64,000 bases of DNA from Flemingiibacterium sp045649205 (GTDB lineage Bacteria; Bacillota; Clostridia; Oscillospirales; CAG-272): contig JAZRPJ010000187.1 in the NCBI GenBank assembly GCA_045649205.1, positions 1 through 64,000 on the forward strand. The letters run 5' to 3'. Under the pieces are notes generated by a model, which was not told the DNA's origin, made no database searches, and saw only the letters and a program-made list of their open reading frames with translations. This document shows, one piece after another, positions 33,481 to 42,212 of this stretch (the stretch's first letter is position 1; each line of letters opens with the position of its first letter). A program made the position numbers and the translations under genes.

Positions 33481-34977
33481 ATGAAAAAACAATCCTTTAT
33501 CACAGGTGCATTTCTTCTTGCCGCGGCGACAGGTCTCGGCAAGATTTTTTCCGCAATATTTAAAATACCCTTGGACAGGATCTTTCTTCACGCAGAAGGC
33601 ATGGCTGTTTTCAATGGGGCGTATAACGTGTACATGTTCTTCTTTGCAGCAGCAACCGCAGGCATTCCTCTGGCAATATCCCAGATGATAGCCGCTTCTG
33701 ACACAAAGGACGAGGAGAACACCGTCATGTCAACAGCTTTGGTGTTCACGGTGTCGGTATTGACAGTTGCAGCCCTTGTCATCTTTTTCTTTGCAGAGCC
33801 TATCGCAGACTTTATAGGGCTCAGCGAGTGTGCTCCTGCTTTCCGGGTAATTTCGCCCGCACTTTTTTTCTGTGGTATAACAGCGTCCCTCCGAGGCTAT
33901 TTCCAGGGCAAAATGAACATGACCCCCTCGGCATTAAGCCAGGTTTCTGACTCTTTCGGCAGGCTTCTGGCAGGCTTCTCGGGAGCATTTCTTCTGCTGC
34001 ATTCCCCTCTGTGGGCTACCTGTGCAGGCGCCACAAGCGGTGTTCCCTTCGGAGCAATGCTTTCTGCGCTTATTCTCATTGTTGCGGCGAAACAGTCTCA
34101 TTTACATATAAAATACTCATTTTCGCTTAAACAGTTGAAAAGGTTGCTTGCAATTTCGTTGCCCATCACAATTACAGCCTCGCTCCACCCTATTTTCAAT
34201 ATGACGGACACATTCACAGTTGTTCCCACACTTAAAGCAGCCGCCTTTCCCTCTGCTCAGACTGCTTTCGGTTGTCTGTCCCGTGCGACAACGCTTTATG
34301 CTCTGCCTGTATCAATAGCCACTGCAGTGGCCGCAAGTGTGCTTCCGGCTGTGGCAGAGCACACAAAAAAAGGTGACAGTGAACACATTAACCGTGACGC
34401 ATCCATGGCAATAAGGCTGGCGCTTGCAATTTCGTTGCCCTGTGCTGCGGGCTTTATGGCAATTCCTAAAGGTATACTTCACTTTTTGTTTGATAACAGC
34501 ACCAACCACCTGTCATTGGTCTTCATCGCCCTTTCGGCGGTATTCCTTTCTGTGGGAGAGGTGATTGCCTGCATTCTTCAAGGAGCCGGCAAGGTGGGTT
34601 GCACGGTTATAACCGCAACAATTGCCATAGCTGTTAAAGCTGTATTTAACATTATTTTTATACATTTATGGGGCATCAACGGTGCGGCAGTTTCAACGAT
34701 GCTTTCCTACCTGGTATTCCTTGTGCTTCTTCTCGTTTCTTTGAGAAGGTTCACCCCCGTAAGACTTGGTTTTACGCCACATGCTTTAAAGCCGCTTCTG
34801 TGCGGTGTGCTTTGCTTTGCTGCAGCATATATGGTGTCGCTGCGCTTTTCCACACTCATGTCCATAATTGCTGCCGCTCTGGTATATATTCCTGCAGTTT
34901 TTATTACGGGCTTTATTAAAATCGACGAAATAAATCAAATTTTTTCAGGTCATAAAATTGAATATGACAGCCACTAA
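33481..34977 (+). CDS. SpoVB/MurJ-like polysaccharide flippase (MOP superfamily)
   Basis: A 498-residue integral membrane protein with about 14 helices. The N terminus KKQSFITGAFLLAAATGLGKIFSAIFKIPL and FRVISPALFFCGITASLRGYFQGKMNMTPSALSQV are typical of the SpoVB/YkvU/MurJ branch, which moves lipid-linked peptidoglycan or polysaccharide precursors across the membrane. In spore formers SpoVB paralogues serve cortex synthesis. Whether this copy is the main lipid II flippase or the sporulation one cannot be told. Confidence 0.87.
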   Translation: MKKQSFITGAFLLAAATGLGKIFSAIFKIPLDRIFLHAEGMAVFNGAYNVYMFFFAAATAGIPLAISQMIAASDTKDEENTVMSTALVFTVSVLTVAALVIFFFAEPIADFIGLSECAPAFRVISPALFFCGITASLRGYFQGKMNMTPSALSQVSDSFGRLLAGFSGAFLLLHSPLWATCAGATSGVPFGAMLSALILIVAAKQSHLHIKYSFSLKQLKRLLAISLPITITASLHPIFNMTDTFTVVPTLKAAAFPSAQTAFGCLSRATTLYALPVSIATAVAASVLPAVAEHTKKGDSEHINRDASMAIRLALAISLPCAAGFMAIPKGILHFLFDNSTNHLSLVFIALSAVFLSVGEVIACILQGAGKVGCTVITATIAIAVKAVFNIIFIHLWGINGAAVSTMLSYLVFLVLLLVSLRRFTPVRLGFTPHALKPLLCGVLCFAAAYMVSLRFSTLMSIIAAALVYIPAVFITGFIKIDEINQIFSGHKIEYDSH

Positions 34978-35067
34978 AACCCGATATTACTAGGTTTCAG
35001 CCATTTGAAAATGCGACTAAATCCTCCATAATTCTTCAAAAATTATCAAATTTTTTCAAAAACATCT

Positions 35068-35095
35068 TGTGCTACTCTACTTTTTTTGGTACAAT
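35068..35095 (+). promoter_or_regulatory. Candidate HU promoter
   Basis: TTGTGC (35068-35073), 16 bases, TACAAT (35090-35095), 42 bases before the HU ATG. The -10 context GGTACAAT is the same as at the ferredoxin promoter. Confidence 0.5.
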
Positions 35096-35137
35096 TATAG
35101 CCAAGAAAGCATAATATTTGCATGGAGGAGAAATTTT

Positions 35138-35410
35138 ATGAATAAGGCAACACTTATTGCTAAGGTCGCTCAGGCCAAGGGGATGTCGAAAAAAGAGACA
35201 GAAGAAATCTTCAACGCTTTTCTTGACACAATTGTTGATACAGTAAACAACGGTGAAAAGGTACAGATTGTGGGCTTCGGTACATTTGAAGTTAAAACAC
35301 GTGCAGGTAGAATCTGTAAGGTTCCCGGCACAAATGTGGAAGTAACTGTTCCCGATTCCAAAATTCCCACATTCAAGGCAGGCAAAGTATTTAAAGAAAA
35401 GGTAAGATAA
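35138..35410 (+). CDS. HU-family DNA-binding protein
   Basis: A 90-residue nucleoid protein. MNKATLIAKVAQAKGMSKKE and VQIVGFGTFEVK are standard HU blocks and it ends KIPTFKAGKVFKEKVR. The DNA-binding beta arm differs from usual HU: instead of GRNPxTGE it reads GRICKVPGTNVEV. ATG 35138 follows GGAGG. Monocistronic, closed by a strong terminator. Confidence 0.92.
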   Translation: MNKATLIAKVAQAKGMSKKETEEIFNAFLDTIVDTVNNGEKVQIVGFGTFEVKTRAGRICKVPGTNVEVTVPDSKIPTFKAGKVFKEKVR

Positions 35411-35412
35411 AT

Positions 35413-35442
35413 AAAAAAGGAAGGTTGTACCTTCCTTTTTTT
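35413..35442 (+). terminator. Terminator of the HU gene
   Basis: Arms AAAAAAGGAAGG / CCTTCCTTTTTT with a 5-base loop, directly after the stop codon. Confidence 0.9.
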
Positions 35443-35493
35443 GTTGCGTTCATATTTTTCTTGGCACAGGTGCAAGCCTACTGCTTTTTTTGT

Positions 35494-36810
35494 TTACACC
35501 GCAAGAGTTCCCGTTTCCGATTCGATTAAAATAAACAGTCTCTCCTCGGCACCGGTTTGTGTATTTACATAAATAAGGCACCGTCTGTCCTCAACTTTGC
35601 CTTCAATCTGCCAACAGAAATGCTCGCTGCCGCCGTCTGAGGGAATAACCGCAAGAGAGCTTGAGAGAATTTCCACATGGCTGTTAACCTTGCTTTTTGC
35701 CGTCTCTTCACTTACTTTTATATGGGGAATATCTCTTTTTGTGTGGTGCATAAGATAACCCCTTGTTTCGCAGCCCACAACCTCGCAGGTGTCAAGGGCA
35801 ACCTTCACCTTCACAAGGTCAGGATAGAGAGTGTAACCGTTTTGCACCGCAGCATAGTTAATGACAGCCACGTCAGACACAATCTCATAGTAGCTTTCCT
35901 TCATGTCCTTGAAGCCCTGCTTTTCCAGAAACATTGTTGCTGTGAGCTTTGCATCACTCATGGTATATTTCGCCTGGGCAACATCACGGTCATTGAGGTA
36001 AGACAGAAGATATCCGCCCTGCTTTGTTATAACAACGCTGCTCTGACCGTTCTCGTGGTAAAAATAGTATGCAGGGACATTTCCCGCTTCCTCGGAGTAG
36101 AGAAAGTCACTTTGTCCGGTAATTTCCTTAACCTTTTCCAGGGCTGTTTCCGGGCTTACATCCTTCATTCCCTCCAGAAACAAAGGTTTTGTGTCTGTCA
36201 GATGCGACGAAAACGGACCATCGTAAATAAGTGCAGGATAGTCGTGAAGCCCTGTTTCCAATTCTCCCAGAGCCTTATCAATTCCGCTTGGCGCAGCACC
36301 TTGTGCACTGCGGCTTATGTCAAGCTCGCCGTTATACAGTGCCTCCAGGTCAGAATCCAGGCTTTCAGCAACGGTCTGTGCATATTTTTCCAAAGAAACC
36401 AGGTTCTGATACTCCTCCTCAGAAACACCCTCCCCTTGAAGCATTTTAAAGGAAAGTGTGTAGGCGTAATTTCCTACCTGATTGAGAAACTCGCCAAGAT
36501 GCTCCAATGGCTCTGTCTGAAGCGGCAGCATGGCAAGGTTTGACGACGCCATGGATGCCTGGCGGTAAATTTCGCCCGACAGCCTGAGCATCTGCCCGGG
36601 GTCATTTACAAACTTACTTTTTTCAAGCCCGAGCTGCAAGTCGTCAACATACTGCACTACCTCGGTAAAGCATCTCTGGTAGTCCATTTTAATTTCCCGC
36701 TTTGCCCTTTCAAGCTCCATATCCCTGTTTATGCCCCAGATGAGAGCTAAAATCAGCAGCAGTCCTACCGCTCCCATAAGTATTCCCGATGTTTTAAATC
36801 TCTCTCTCAC
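35494..36810 (-). CDS. ypeB: Spore germination protein YpeB
   Basis: A 438-residue protein with an N-terminal membrane helix (about 9-27), a long helical region (about 35-190) and C-terminal PepSY repeats (FLYSEEAGNVPAYYFYHENG, KAQ-like segments to the end). This matches YpeB, which anchors and protects the cortex-lytic enzyme SleB in dormant spores. Usually ypeB is next to sleB; here the neighbours are HU and a YtvI-like gene, and no sleB is in the window. Confidence 0.9.
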   Translation of the reverse strand: MRERFKTSGILMGAVGLLLILALIWGINRDMELERAKREIKMDYQRCFTEVVQYVDDLQLGLEKSKFVNDPGQMLRLSGEIYRQASMASSNLAMLPLQTEPLEHLGEFLNQVGNYAYTLSFKMLQGEGVSEEEYQNLVSLEKYAQTVAESLDSDLEALYNGELDISRSAQGAAPSGIDKALGELETGLHDYPALIYDGPFSSHLTDTKPLFLEGMKDVSPETALEKVKEITGQSDFLYSEEAGNVPAYYFYHENGQSSVVITKQGGYLLSYLNDRDVAQAKYTMSDAKLTATMFLEKQGFKDMKESYYEIVSDVAVINYAAVQNGYTLYPDLVKVKVALDTCEVVGCETRGYLMHHTKRDIPHIKVSEETAKSKVNSHVEILSSSLAVIPSDGGSEHFCWQIEGKVEDRRCLIYVNTQTGAEERLFILIESETGTLAV

Positions 36811-36929
36811 GTTAATTCTCCTTAAGAAATTCTTATATCGGTATTTTATCTTTTTTGTAAACTTTTTATACTTTTCATTTACTTTTTTATCCTTTTGGTA
36901 TACTATCTACTTGTCAGGAGGTGTTCTGT

Positions 36930-38024
36930 ATGAGCAAAAAATGGCTTAAGGCAGAGAGTATTGCAAAAAAAATTCTTATATCTGCCGTCCTTTCGGGTGC
37001 GGCAATACTTTTATTTATATGTATTCCCAGAATTCTGAGTCTGCTTCTGCCCTTTGTTATTGCATACATCATTTCTCTTATCGCCTCTCCCCTTACCCAT
37101 GTTTTTGAAAAAATAAAGCTACCCAGAGCTTTGAGCGCCATAACTGCAATTTTGTTCGTTGCGGCGGCTCTGTTCGGAGTTTCGGCATTGATTATCAGTA
37201 AGCTTATAGGCGAGCTTTACGACTTTTCTGTGCATTTGCCAGAGCTTCTGGCCTCAATGGAGGGCACGCTGTCGAGCTTAAGAATTGCCGCTGTAGACAT
37301 TTTTGCAATTTTGCCCGACATTTTTAAAGGTATTGATACGCCAAGCGTTCTCAACAGCCTGAAAGATTCACTTTCAACACTTTCCGCCACTACTGTGGAG
37401 GCAATTTCAAGTGCCACAATTAACGGTGTGAAGCACATTCCCGGAATACTGATAGCATTTGTGTTTTCAATTCTGGCATCATACTTCCTTATCCGTGATA
37501 AAAAAATAGTAAAAGCAAATATTGCATCGGCGCTGGGCGAGAACCTCTCGGGTAAAATCAGGGAAATCAAAGCATATCTTTCCGAGGCTGTCTTTGCCTA
37601 TATAAAAGCGCAGAGCATTCTTATGAGCATAACTTTTGCTGAGGTTTTTATAGCACTGTCAATTCTTAAAGTAAACTACAGCTTCCTGTTCGCTCTTATC
37701 ATAGCCTTGATTGACGCTATTCCCGTGTTCGGAACAGGCACCGTGCTCATTCCCTGGTCAATTTACCACCTCATAACAGGCAATTTTACCATGGCGCTTT
37801 CACTTTTAGCACTTTACGCAGTCTGTCTTGTTGTGCGCCAGTTCTTGGAGCCGAAAATTCTGTCAACGCAGATTGGCATTCATCCGCTGCTGACACTTCT
37901 TTCCATGTACATCGGCTACAGACTGATAGGTATTTTCGGCATGATTTTAGGCCCCCTCACCGCACTTGTTACAAAAAATATTTTTAAAAAATACAACGAA
38001 AGTCACACAAAAACACCCGAGTAA
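36930..38024 (+). CDS. AI-2E/PerM family membrane protein, YtvI-like
   Basis: A 364-residue protein with about eight membrane helices: a first hairpin (ILISAVLSGAAILLF, LLLPFVIAYIISLIASPLTHVFE), a middle soluble loop, then the conserved PVFGTGTVLIPWSIYHLITG and QFLEPKILSTQIGIHPLLTLLSMYIGYRLIG. In spore formers this subgroup includes the sporulation protein YtvI; the function is unknown. ATG 36930 has AGGAGG 8 bases upstream. Its last codons, Lys-Thr-Pro-Glu, lie in the shared terminator. Confidence 0.88.
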   Translation: MSKKWLKAESIAKKILISAVLSGAAILLFICIPRILSLLLPFVIAYIISLIASPLTHVFEKIKLPRALSAITAILFVAAALFGVSALIISKLIGELYDFSVHLPELLASMEGTLSSLRIAAVDIFAILPDIFKGIDTPSVLNSLKDSLSTLSATTVEAISSATINGVKHIPGILIAFVFSILASYFLIRDKKIVKANIASALGENLSGKIREIKAYLSEAVFAYIKAQSILMSITFAEVFIALSILKVNYSFLFALIIALIDAIPVFGTGTVLIPWSIYHLITGNFTMALSLLALYAVCLVVRQFLEPKILSTQIGIHPLLTLLSMYIGYRLIGIFGMILGPLTALVTKNIFKKYNESHTKTPE

Positions 38025-38040
38025 ATCACTCGGGTGTTTT
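38010..38040. terminator. Bidirectional terminator shared by convergent genes
   Basis: Perfect 13-base arms (38010-38022 and 38028-38040) around a 5-base loop. Both convergent stop codons (plus 38022-38024, minus 38026-38028) sit at the top of the stem. Confidence 0.92.
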
Positions 38041-38826
38041 AAATTTTTCAACTATTTCTTCGCATTTGCCCTTTCTCAGAAGAAAAAGTGCAAGCATGGA
38101 CAGAACGAAAAACGGGGTAAGATTAAACAGGGTTATTTCTCCGATTGCATCTGCTGCCGAACCGTTATTCAATGTAAAGCTTGCTCCGAAAAGACTTGCC
38201 GCATCTGCAAGGGTATGCATGATAATAAGCGCCCACAAGCTTCCGCCACGAAGATACACCGCAGCAAAGTAAAAGCCTGCCCCCATTGCCACAACGGACT
38301 GTATTACAACACTAAAAGGGTCTATGTCCAGCAAAAGGTTTACCAGATGCATCAGCCCGAACATAACGCCGGATGCCATCACCGTGATATAAATGCCTTT
38401 TTTATCCTTTATATATTTTTTCGCAATGTTGTTTACTACAACCCCACGGAATATGCTTTCTTCGCGGAAGCCTATTCCAAAAAGAGTAACAACCCCAAGA
38501 GCTATTCCCACAGGTGTTCTCCATACGGTTTCCTCAGAGAAAAAGGCTTCTGCAAACATGATAATGAAAAGAAACACCTGGCTTCCCAGCATGTATCCGC
38601 CTGCACCAAAGGTTTTTAGCATTGAACCATTTTTATAAACCGCCAAATCAGAAAAGGCGAGCACAAATAAAAATGGTATCAGAATATGTACGGTTTCATA
38701 TGCAAAAAGCGACAAAACTCCATCTCCGAATATCCAGAGATTACCCACAAGTCTTATCAGGATTAAAAATACCACCGATATAACCGCCGATGAAATTATC
38801 GGGAATTTTTTTACAACTATTTTCAT
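38026..38826 (-). CDS. CPBP family intramembrane metalloprotease
   Basis: A 266-residue membrane protein with about seven helices and the CPBP (CAAX protease and bacteriocin-processing) motifs: FREESIFRGVVVNN (EExxxR), FGLMHLVNLLL (FxxxH) and a later small-residue/His helix. Members are putative glutamic- or metallo-type intramembrane proteases; the substrate is unknown. It faces the YtvI-like gene and ends with the same four residues. Confidence 0.87.
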   Translation of the reverse strand: MKIVVKKFPIISSAVISVVFLILIRLVGNLWIFGDGVLSLFAYETVHILIPFLFVLAFSDLAVYKNGSMLKTFGAGGYMLGSQVFLFIIMFAEAFFSEETVWRTPVGIALGVVTLFGIGFREESIFRGVVVNNIAKKYIKDKKGIYITVMASGVMFGLMHLVNLLLDIDPFSVVIQSVVAMGAGFYFAAVYLRGGSLWALIIMHTLADAASLFGASFTLNNGSAADAIGEITLFNLTPFFVLSMLALFLLRKGKCEEIVEKFKTPE

Positions 38827-38986
38827 GTCTACATCTCCTTAACATTATTATACAGAAGGGCAATTTTCTTGTCAAGCAGGGCTTTTTTCAGCATTTTTCT
38901 GTTGAAATCCCGCTTTTTATATGGTATTATATAAATGAGTAATTATGTAGATAATTTCTTCAAATATATTAATGAGGTGAAAAACC

Positions 38987-40477
38987 ATGAAAAGGAGAAT
39001 CGCACTGCTTACAGCATTCTTTGTGCTTATATCTGCACTGTCCGCTTTTGCCGCAGGCTTTGCCGATATGCCAAAGGAAGACAGTAAGTTTTTCAAAGCA
39101 TTTGAATATGCTCTCAACAAAAAGCTTATCTCAGGCGACGGCACAAAGCTTAATCCCGACAGCTTGATTACATATGCCGAAGCTTTAACCATTATTTCGC
39201 GTGTTAAACCCTTTGAATGTGAAGAAACAGATGTTACAGCCTTTGGCATATCGAAGGATAAGTGGTATTACACCACTGTTGCAAAGGCATACACCTTAGG
39301 CTATATTAAGCCTGATGCGCACGGTGCAATCAATGCAGAGGGTTATGTGCCCAAAGGCGCCGCGTATTCCATGATTGCTACATTGTTCAACAAGGTGCCC
39401 TCACCCGTTGCTGATAACAGTTCGTGCACAAGAGCAGACTTTGTGTGGGAAATTTATTTCCAGGCACCTGACGGTTATCAGGCAAGTATGCAGACACCTA
39501 CTGAACCTTCCACACAAATTGCAACAGAAGAAGCAACCGAAGCTAACACAGAGTTTTCTGACCTCCGCGCCAAGAAAGCTCAGGAGGATATGCAGGTTGC
39601 GTTGGGTATACGTGCAGACGGTTCCAGCTATGTAACAAAAGCTGTTTACACCGACAGCTCCCAGACAGACTGGGCAAGTGGCAAAATAACAGGTGGTTCT
39701 TCTTCAAGCCGCCCCTCCGGTGGCTCCTCTTCAAACCGTCCTTCAGGCGGAAACGATGATGACGACGATGAGGAAGAAGAAACACAGGCTCCTACAGAAG
39801 CTCCTACAGAGCCCGATGATAACGAAGAAGAAACACAGGCTCCTACAGAGCCTCCCACTGAGATAGAAACACCCGAGCCCACTTACGGCGAATATGACGG
39901 ACCTATTGACAACGACAAGGATAATGTTATAGACGATCCCTTCGACGACGGTTGGAGACCCCCGGGATGGGTTGGCGGCGAAGACGATGATGACGATTCC
40001 GACAGCGGCTCCGACAGCGGCTCCAATGGCGGTTGGGATGCTGAAGACGATGACTTCAACATTAATGACGACGATGACCCCGATTACCAGCCCGAGACCG
40101 AAACAGAGACTGAAACAGAGACCGAAACGGAGACTGAAACTGAAACTGAAACAGAGACAGAAACTGAAACTGAAACCGAAACGGAGACTGAAACAGAGAC
40201 TGAAACAGAGACTGAAACAGAAACCGAAACCGAAACAGAAACAGAAACAGAAACTGAGACTGAAACTGAAACAGAGACTGAGACAGAGACCGAAACTGAA
40301 ACAGAGACTGAAACTGAAACTGAAACAGAAACTGAGACAGACGAAGTTCCTTCAACAGAGCCCGAAGAGGAAGCCGGTGACACCACAGAAGAAGATAACT
40401 CCGATAATAAGGATGAGGACGACAGTGTTTCCAGCTTGCTTGCACTATTCTTTTCAAAGGAATGGTGGTTTAGTTGA
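38987..40477 (+). CDS. SLH-like secreted surface protein with a 41-unit Glu-Thr repeat
   Basis: A 496-residue exported acidic protein. Signal peptide MKRRIALLTAFFVLISALSAFA; residues about 24-150 look like one or two S-layer homology modules (FADMPKEDSKFFKAFEYALNKK, WYYTTVAKAYTLGYIKPD). Then Ser/Pro/Gly and Asp/Glu-rich stretches, two ETQAPTE repeats, and 41 consecutive Glu-Thr pairs (40094-40339). The C terminus ends LFFSKEWWFS without LPxTG. SLH modules bind wall polymers, so this is probably a wall-anchored stalk; the repeat would be extended and highly charged. Stop overlaps the next start by 4 bases. Confidence 0.82.
   Translation: MKRRIALLTAFFVLISALSAFAAGFADMPKEDSKFFKAFEYALNKKLISGDGTKLNPDSLITYAEALTIISRVKPFECEETDVTAFGISKDKWYYTTVAKAYTLGYIKPDAHGAINAEGYVPKGAAYSMIATLFNKVPSPVADNSSCTRADFVWEIYFQAPDGYQASMQTPTEPSTQIATEEATEANTEFSDLRAKKAQEDMQVALGIRADGSSYVTKAVYTDSSQTDWASGKITGGSSSSRPSGGSSSNRPSGGNDDDDDEEEETQAPTEAPTEPDDNEEETQAPTEPPTEIETPEPTYGEYDGPIDNDKDNVIDDPFDDGWRPPGWVGGEDDDDDSDSGSDSGSNGGWDAEDDDFNINDDDDPDYQPETETETETETETETETETETETETETETETETETETETETETETETETETETETETETETETETETETETETETETETETETDEVPSTEPEEEAGDTTEEDNSDNKDEDDSVSSLLALFFSKEWWFS
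40094..40339 (+). repeat. Six-base coding satellite encoding (Glu-Thr)41
   Basis: The 246 bases follow GARACN with synonymous variation (GAG/GAA, ACT/ACA/ACC), giving 41 perfect Glu-Thr pairs and no other residue. Several 12- and 18-base sub-blocks recur, consistent with growth by slippage or unequal exchange. Confidence 0.95.
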
Positions 40478-41172
40478 GAATAAAAGTTGCGGATTTTGTT
40501 TTTGAAATCGCCAACCGATATCCCTATTGCGAGCAATTTGTAAGTGAATATATCACCGACGAAGAGCCCGATTGCTATATTGAGGTAACTCCCGAGGTTT
40601 TAAACAAACGCAAGGCAAAGCTCGCCACAAACTATCCCATTCATTATGTGGAATTTCTTGAAATTTACCGCATGATATGCGACTATGTAATAGCGCACGG
40701 CGGGATACTTATGCATGGAGCAGTTATAGAATATGACTCTTGTGCATACATGTTTACCGCTCCCTCAGGCACAGGCAAAACCACCCACATCCGCCAATGG
40801 AAAGAACTTTACGGCGATAAGGTAAGGATTATTAATGGCGACAAGCCTCTTATCCGTTACCAAAACGGTGAGTTTATGGCATACGGAACACCCTGGTGCG
40901 GAAAGGAGCATTATAACATCAACGCAAAAGCTCCGCTTAAAGGTATTGTTCTTCTTTCTCGCGGAGAGGAAAACTCCATTGAAACGATAGATCCCCAAAA
41001 GTTTAACGAATTTTTATTAAAACAGGTATATCTGCCAAAAAGCCGAGAGGGAATTTTAAATGTACTGGACTTTGCAGACAGGCTTTTTTCTGCCGTTCCA
41101 CTCTACAGCTTAAAATGCAACATTTCAACTGATGCAGCCCGCGTGGCTTGCGAAAAAATAAGAAAGCCTTGA
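40474..41172 (+). CDS. HPr-kinase-like P-loop ATPase of unknown role
   Basis: A 232-residue protein with an early Walker A motif FTAPSGTGKTTH (residues 94-105) set after ILMHGAVIEYD, and GDKPLIRYQNGEFMAYGTPWCGKEHYN downstream, the arrangement of HPr kinase/PEP-carboxykinase-like proteins. It is too short and lacks the N-terminal domain of true HPr kinase. Homologues of this type often occur beside peptide-modification genes; none are visible here. TTG start overlaps the stop of the surface-protein gene (TTGA), so translation is coupled. Cytosolic, no signal peptide. Confidence 0.75.
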   Translation: MRIKVADFVFEIANRYPYCEQFVSEYITDEEPDCYIEVTPEVLNKRKAKLATNYPIHYVEFLEIYRMICDYVIAHGGILMHGAVIEYDSCAYMFTAPSGTGKTTHIRQWKELYGDKVRIINGDKPLIRYQNGEFMAYGTPWCGKEHYNINAKAPLKGIVLLSRGEENSIETIDPQKFNEFLLKQVYLPKSREGILNVLDFADRLFSAVPLYSLKCNISTDAARVACEKIRKP

Positions 41173-41198
41173 AAGCTTAGCTTTCAAGGCTTTTTTTA
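41163..41198. terminator. Terminator between the HPr-kinase-like gene and the convergent lipoprotein gene
   Basis: Fourteen-base perfect arms AAAGCCTTGAAAGC / GCTTTCAAGGCTTT with loop TTA and a T7 run. The TGA stop of the kinase-like gene is inside the left arm. Confidence 0.92.
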
Positions 41199-42188
41199 TT
41201 ATTCTGCTGCGATAGAACTACGCAATTCTTCAATCTTGGCGTTAATCTCTTCAAGATGTTTCTCCATGCCATCAATTTTTTCATTGAATTCTTCCATAAA
41301 GTTCGAACTGCCGGCAATTGTGTTTGCTTTATAATCATAAAGCTCTGTAGCTGTAAAAATTTTAGCTTCTTCGCAGTCATCCTCGAGGAAATCAAGCATC
41401 AGGTCATATTTAACCGTCGTACAATCGAGGTCGTCGTCGGTGACAACATCCTCAATATATCTCACATGGGCTGAATATGCCGCTTTCTCTTTATATGCAT
41501 TCTGCATATCTGTCTTCATGGTTGTTTTGTCGGCACATATTACGTCAGAAGAGAGAAGATAAATCCCGTTTCTGCCTATGCTGTAGGAAAACTTTCCAAG
41601 AGAGCCACCTTCATAACGAACAACTTTAAAACCAAATTCCAGCATTAAATCAGTATACTTTTCGTCATACTGATTTTTGGAAAAAGCAAATGTTGCGGGG
41701 AAATCAAAGCTTTCCTGAGAAAGTAAAGCTTTGTATTCTTCAAGATATGCTCTCAGATTTTCTACAGCGTTTTCGCTCTTTAAGTCAACACTGCCTGTGC
41801 CTATGGCAAAGTCCCAACCGGCTGCCTTGAGAGTTTCATAATCGCGCTTTGTTATACAGCCTTCTCCTCCGGGGAACTGATAGTCGTTCATTACAACAGT
41901 GCCCTTGTATCCATACTCGCTGACAAGCGGAAAAACCTTTGTCATAAGGTTTTGTGTCATGTTGTCAAAAAACAGAACAAAGCAACAATCACCACCGCTT
42001 AAGACGCTGTCGTATTCCTCCCACGCAAGTTTTATGTCACGTTCAAGGTCTGCTCTTTCAGAATTAAGCCTCATCATTTCCGCGCTGACTTCTTCGAGAC
42101 GCTGGGTTTCTTCACTATTGCCGCAGCCTGTAGCAGTCAAGAGCAACAGTGTAACAACTATAAAAAGAGAAACAAATTTCTTCATCAT
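41199..42188 (-). CDS. Lipoprotein with a polysaccharide-deacetylase-like fold
   Basis: A 329-residue lipoprotein: signal MMKKFVSLFIVVTLLLLTATGC with lipidated Cys22, a coiled-coil segment (about 25-55, SEETQRLEEVSAEMMRLNSERADLERD), then a domain that reads like a NodB-type deacetylase barrel (CCFVLFFDNMTQNLMTKVFPLVSEYGYKGTVVMND, DYETLKAAGWDFAIGTGS). The catalytic Asp/His triad of active deacetylases is not clearly present, so it may be non-catalytic. A second coiled coil ends the protein. Start ATG 42188 (or 42185) follows AGGATGTG. Controlled by a palindromic promoter. Confidence 0.72.
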   Translation of the reverse strand: MMKKFVSLFIVVTLLLLTATGCGNSEETQRLEEVSAEMMRLNSERADLERDIKLAWEEYDSVLSGGDCCFVLFFDNMTQNLMTKVFPLVSEYGYKGTVVMNDYQFPGGEGCITKRDYETLKAAGWDFAIGTGSVDLKSENAVENLRAYLEEYKALLSQESFDFPATFAFSKNQYDEKYTDLMLEFGFKVVRYEGGSLGKFSYSIGRNGIYLLSSDVICADKTTMKTDMQNAYKEKAAYSAHVRYIEDVVTDDDLDCTTVKYDLMLDFLEDDCEEAKIFTATELYDYKANTIAGSSNFMEEFNEKIDGMEKHLEEINAKIEELRSSIAAE

Positions 42189-42212
42189 TTCACATCCTAA
42201 AAAAAGATATAT

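Noticed and set aside
40084..40536. Antisense frame giving a long Ser-Val repeat, and possible CRISPR-like repeat at 40.1-40.3 kb
   Set aside because: It is the reverse complement of the Glu-Thr satellite. The units have no spacers, so it is not a CRISPR array.
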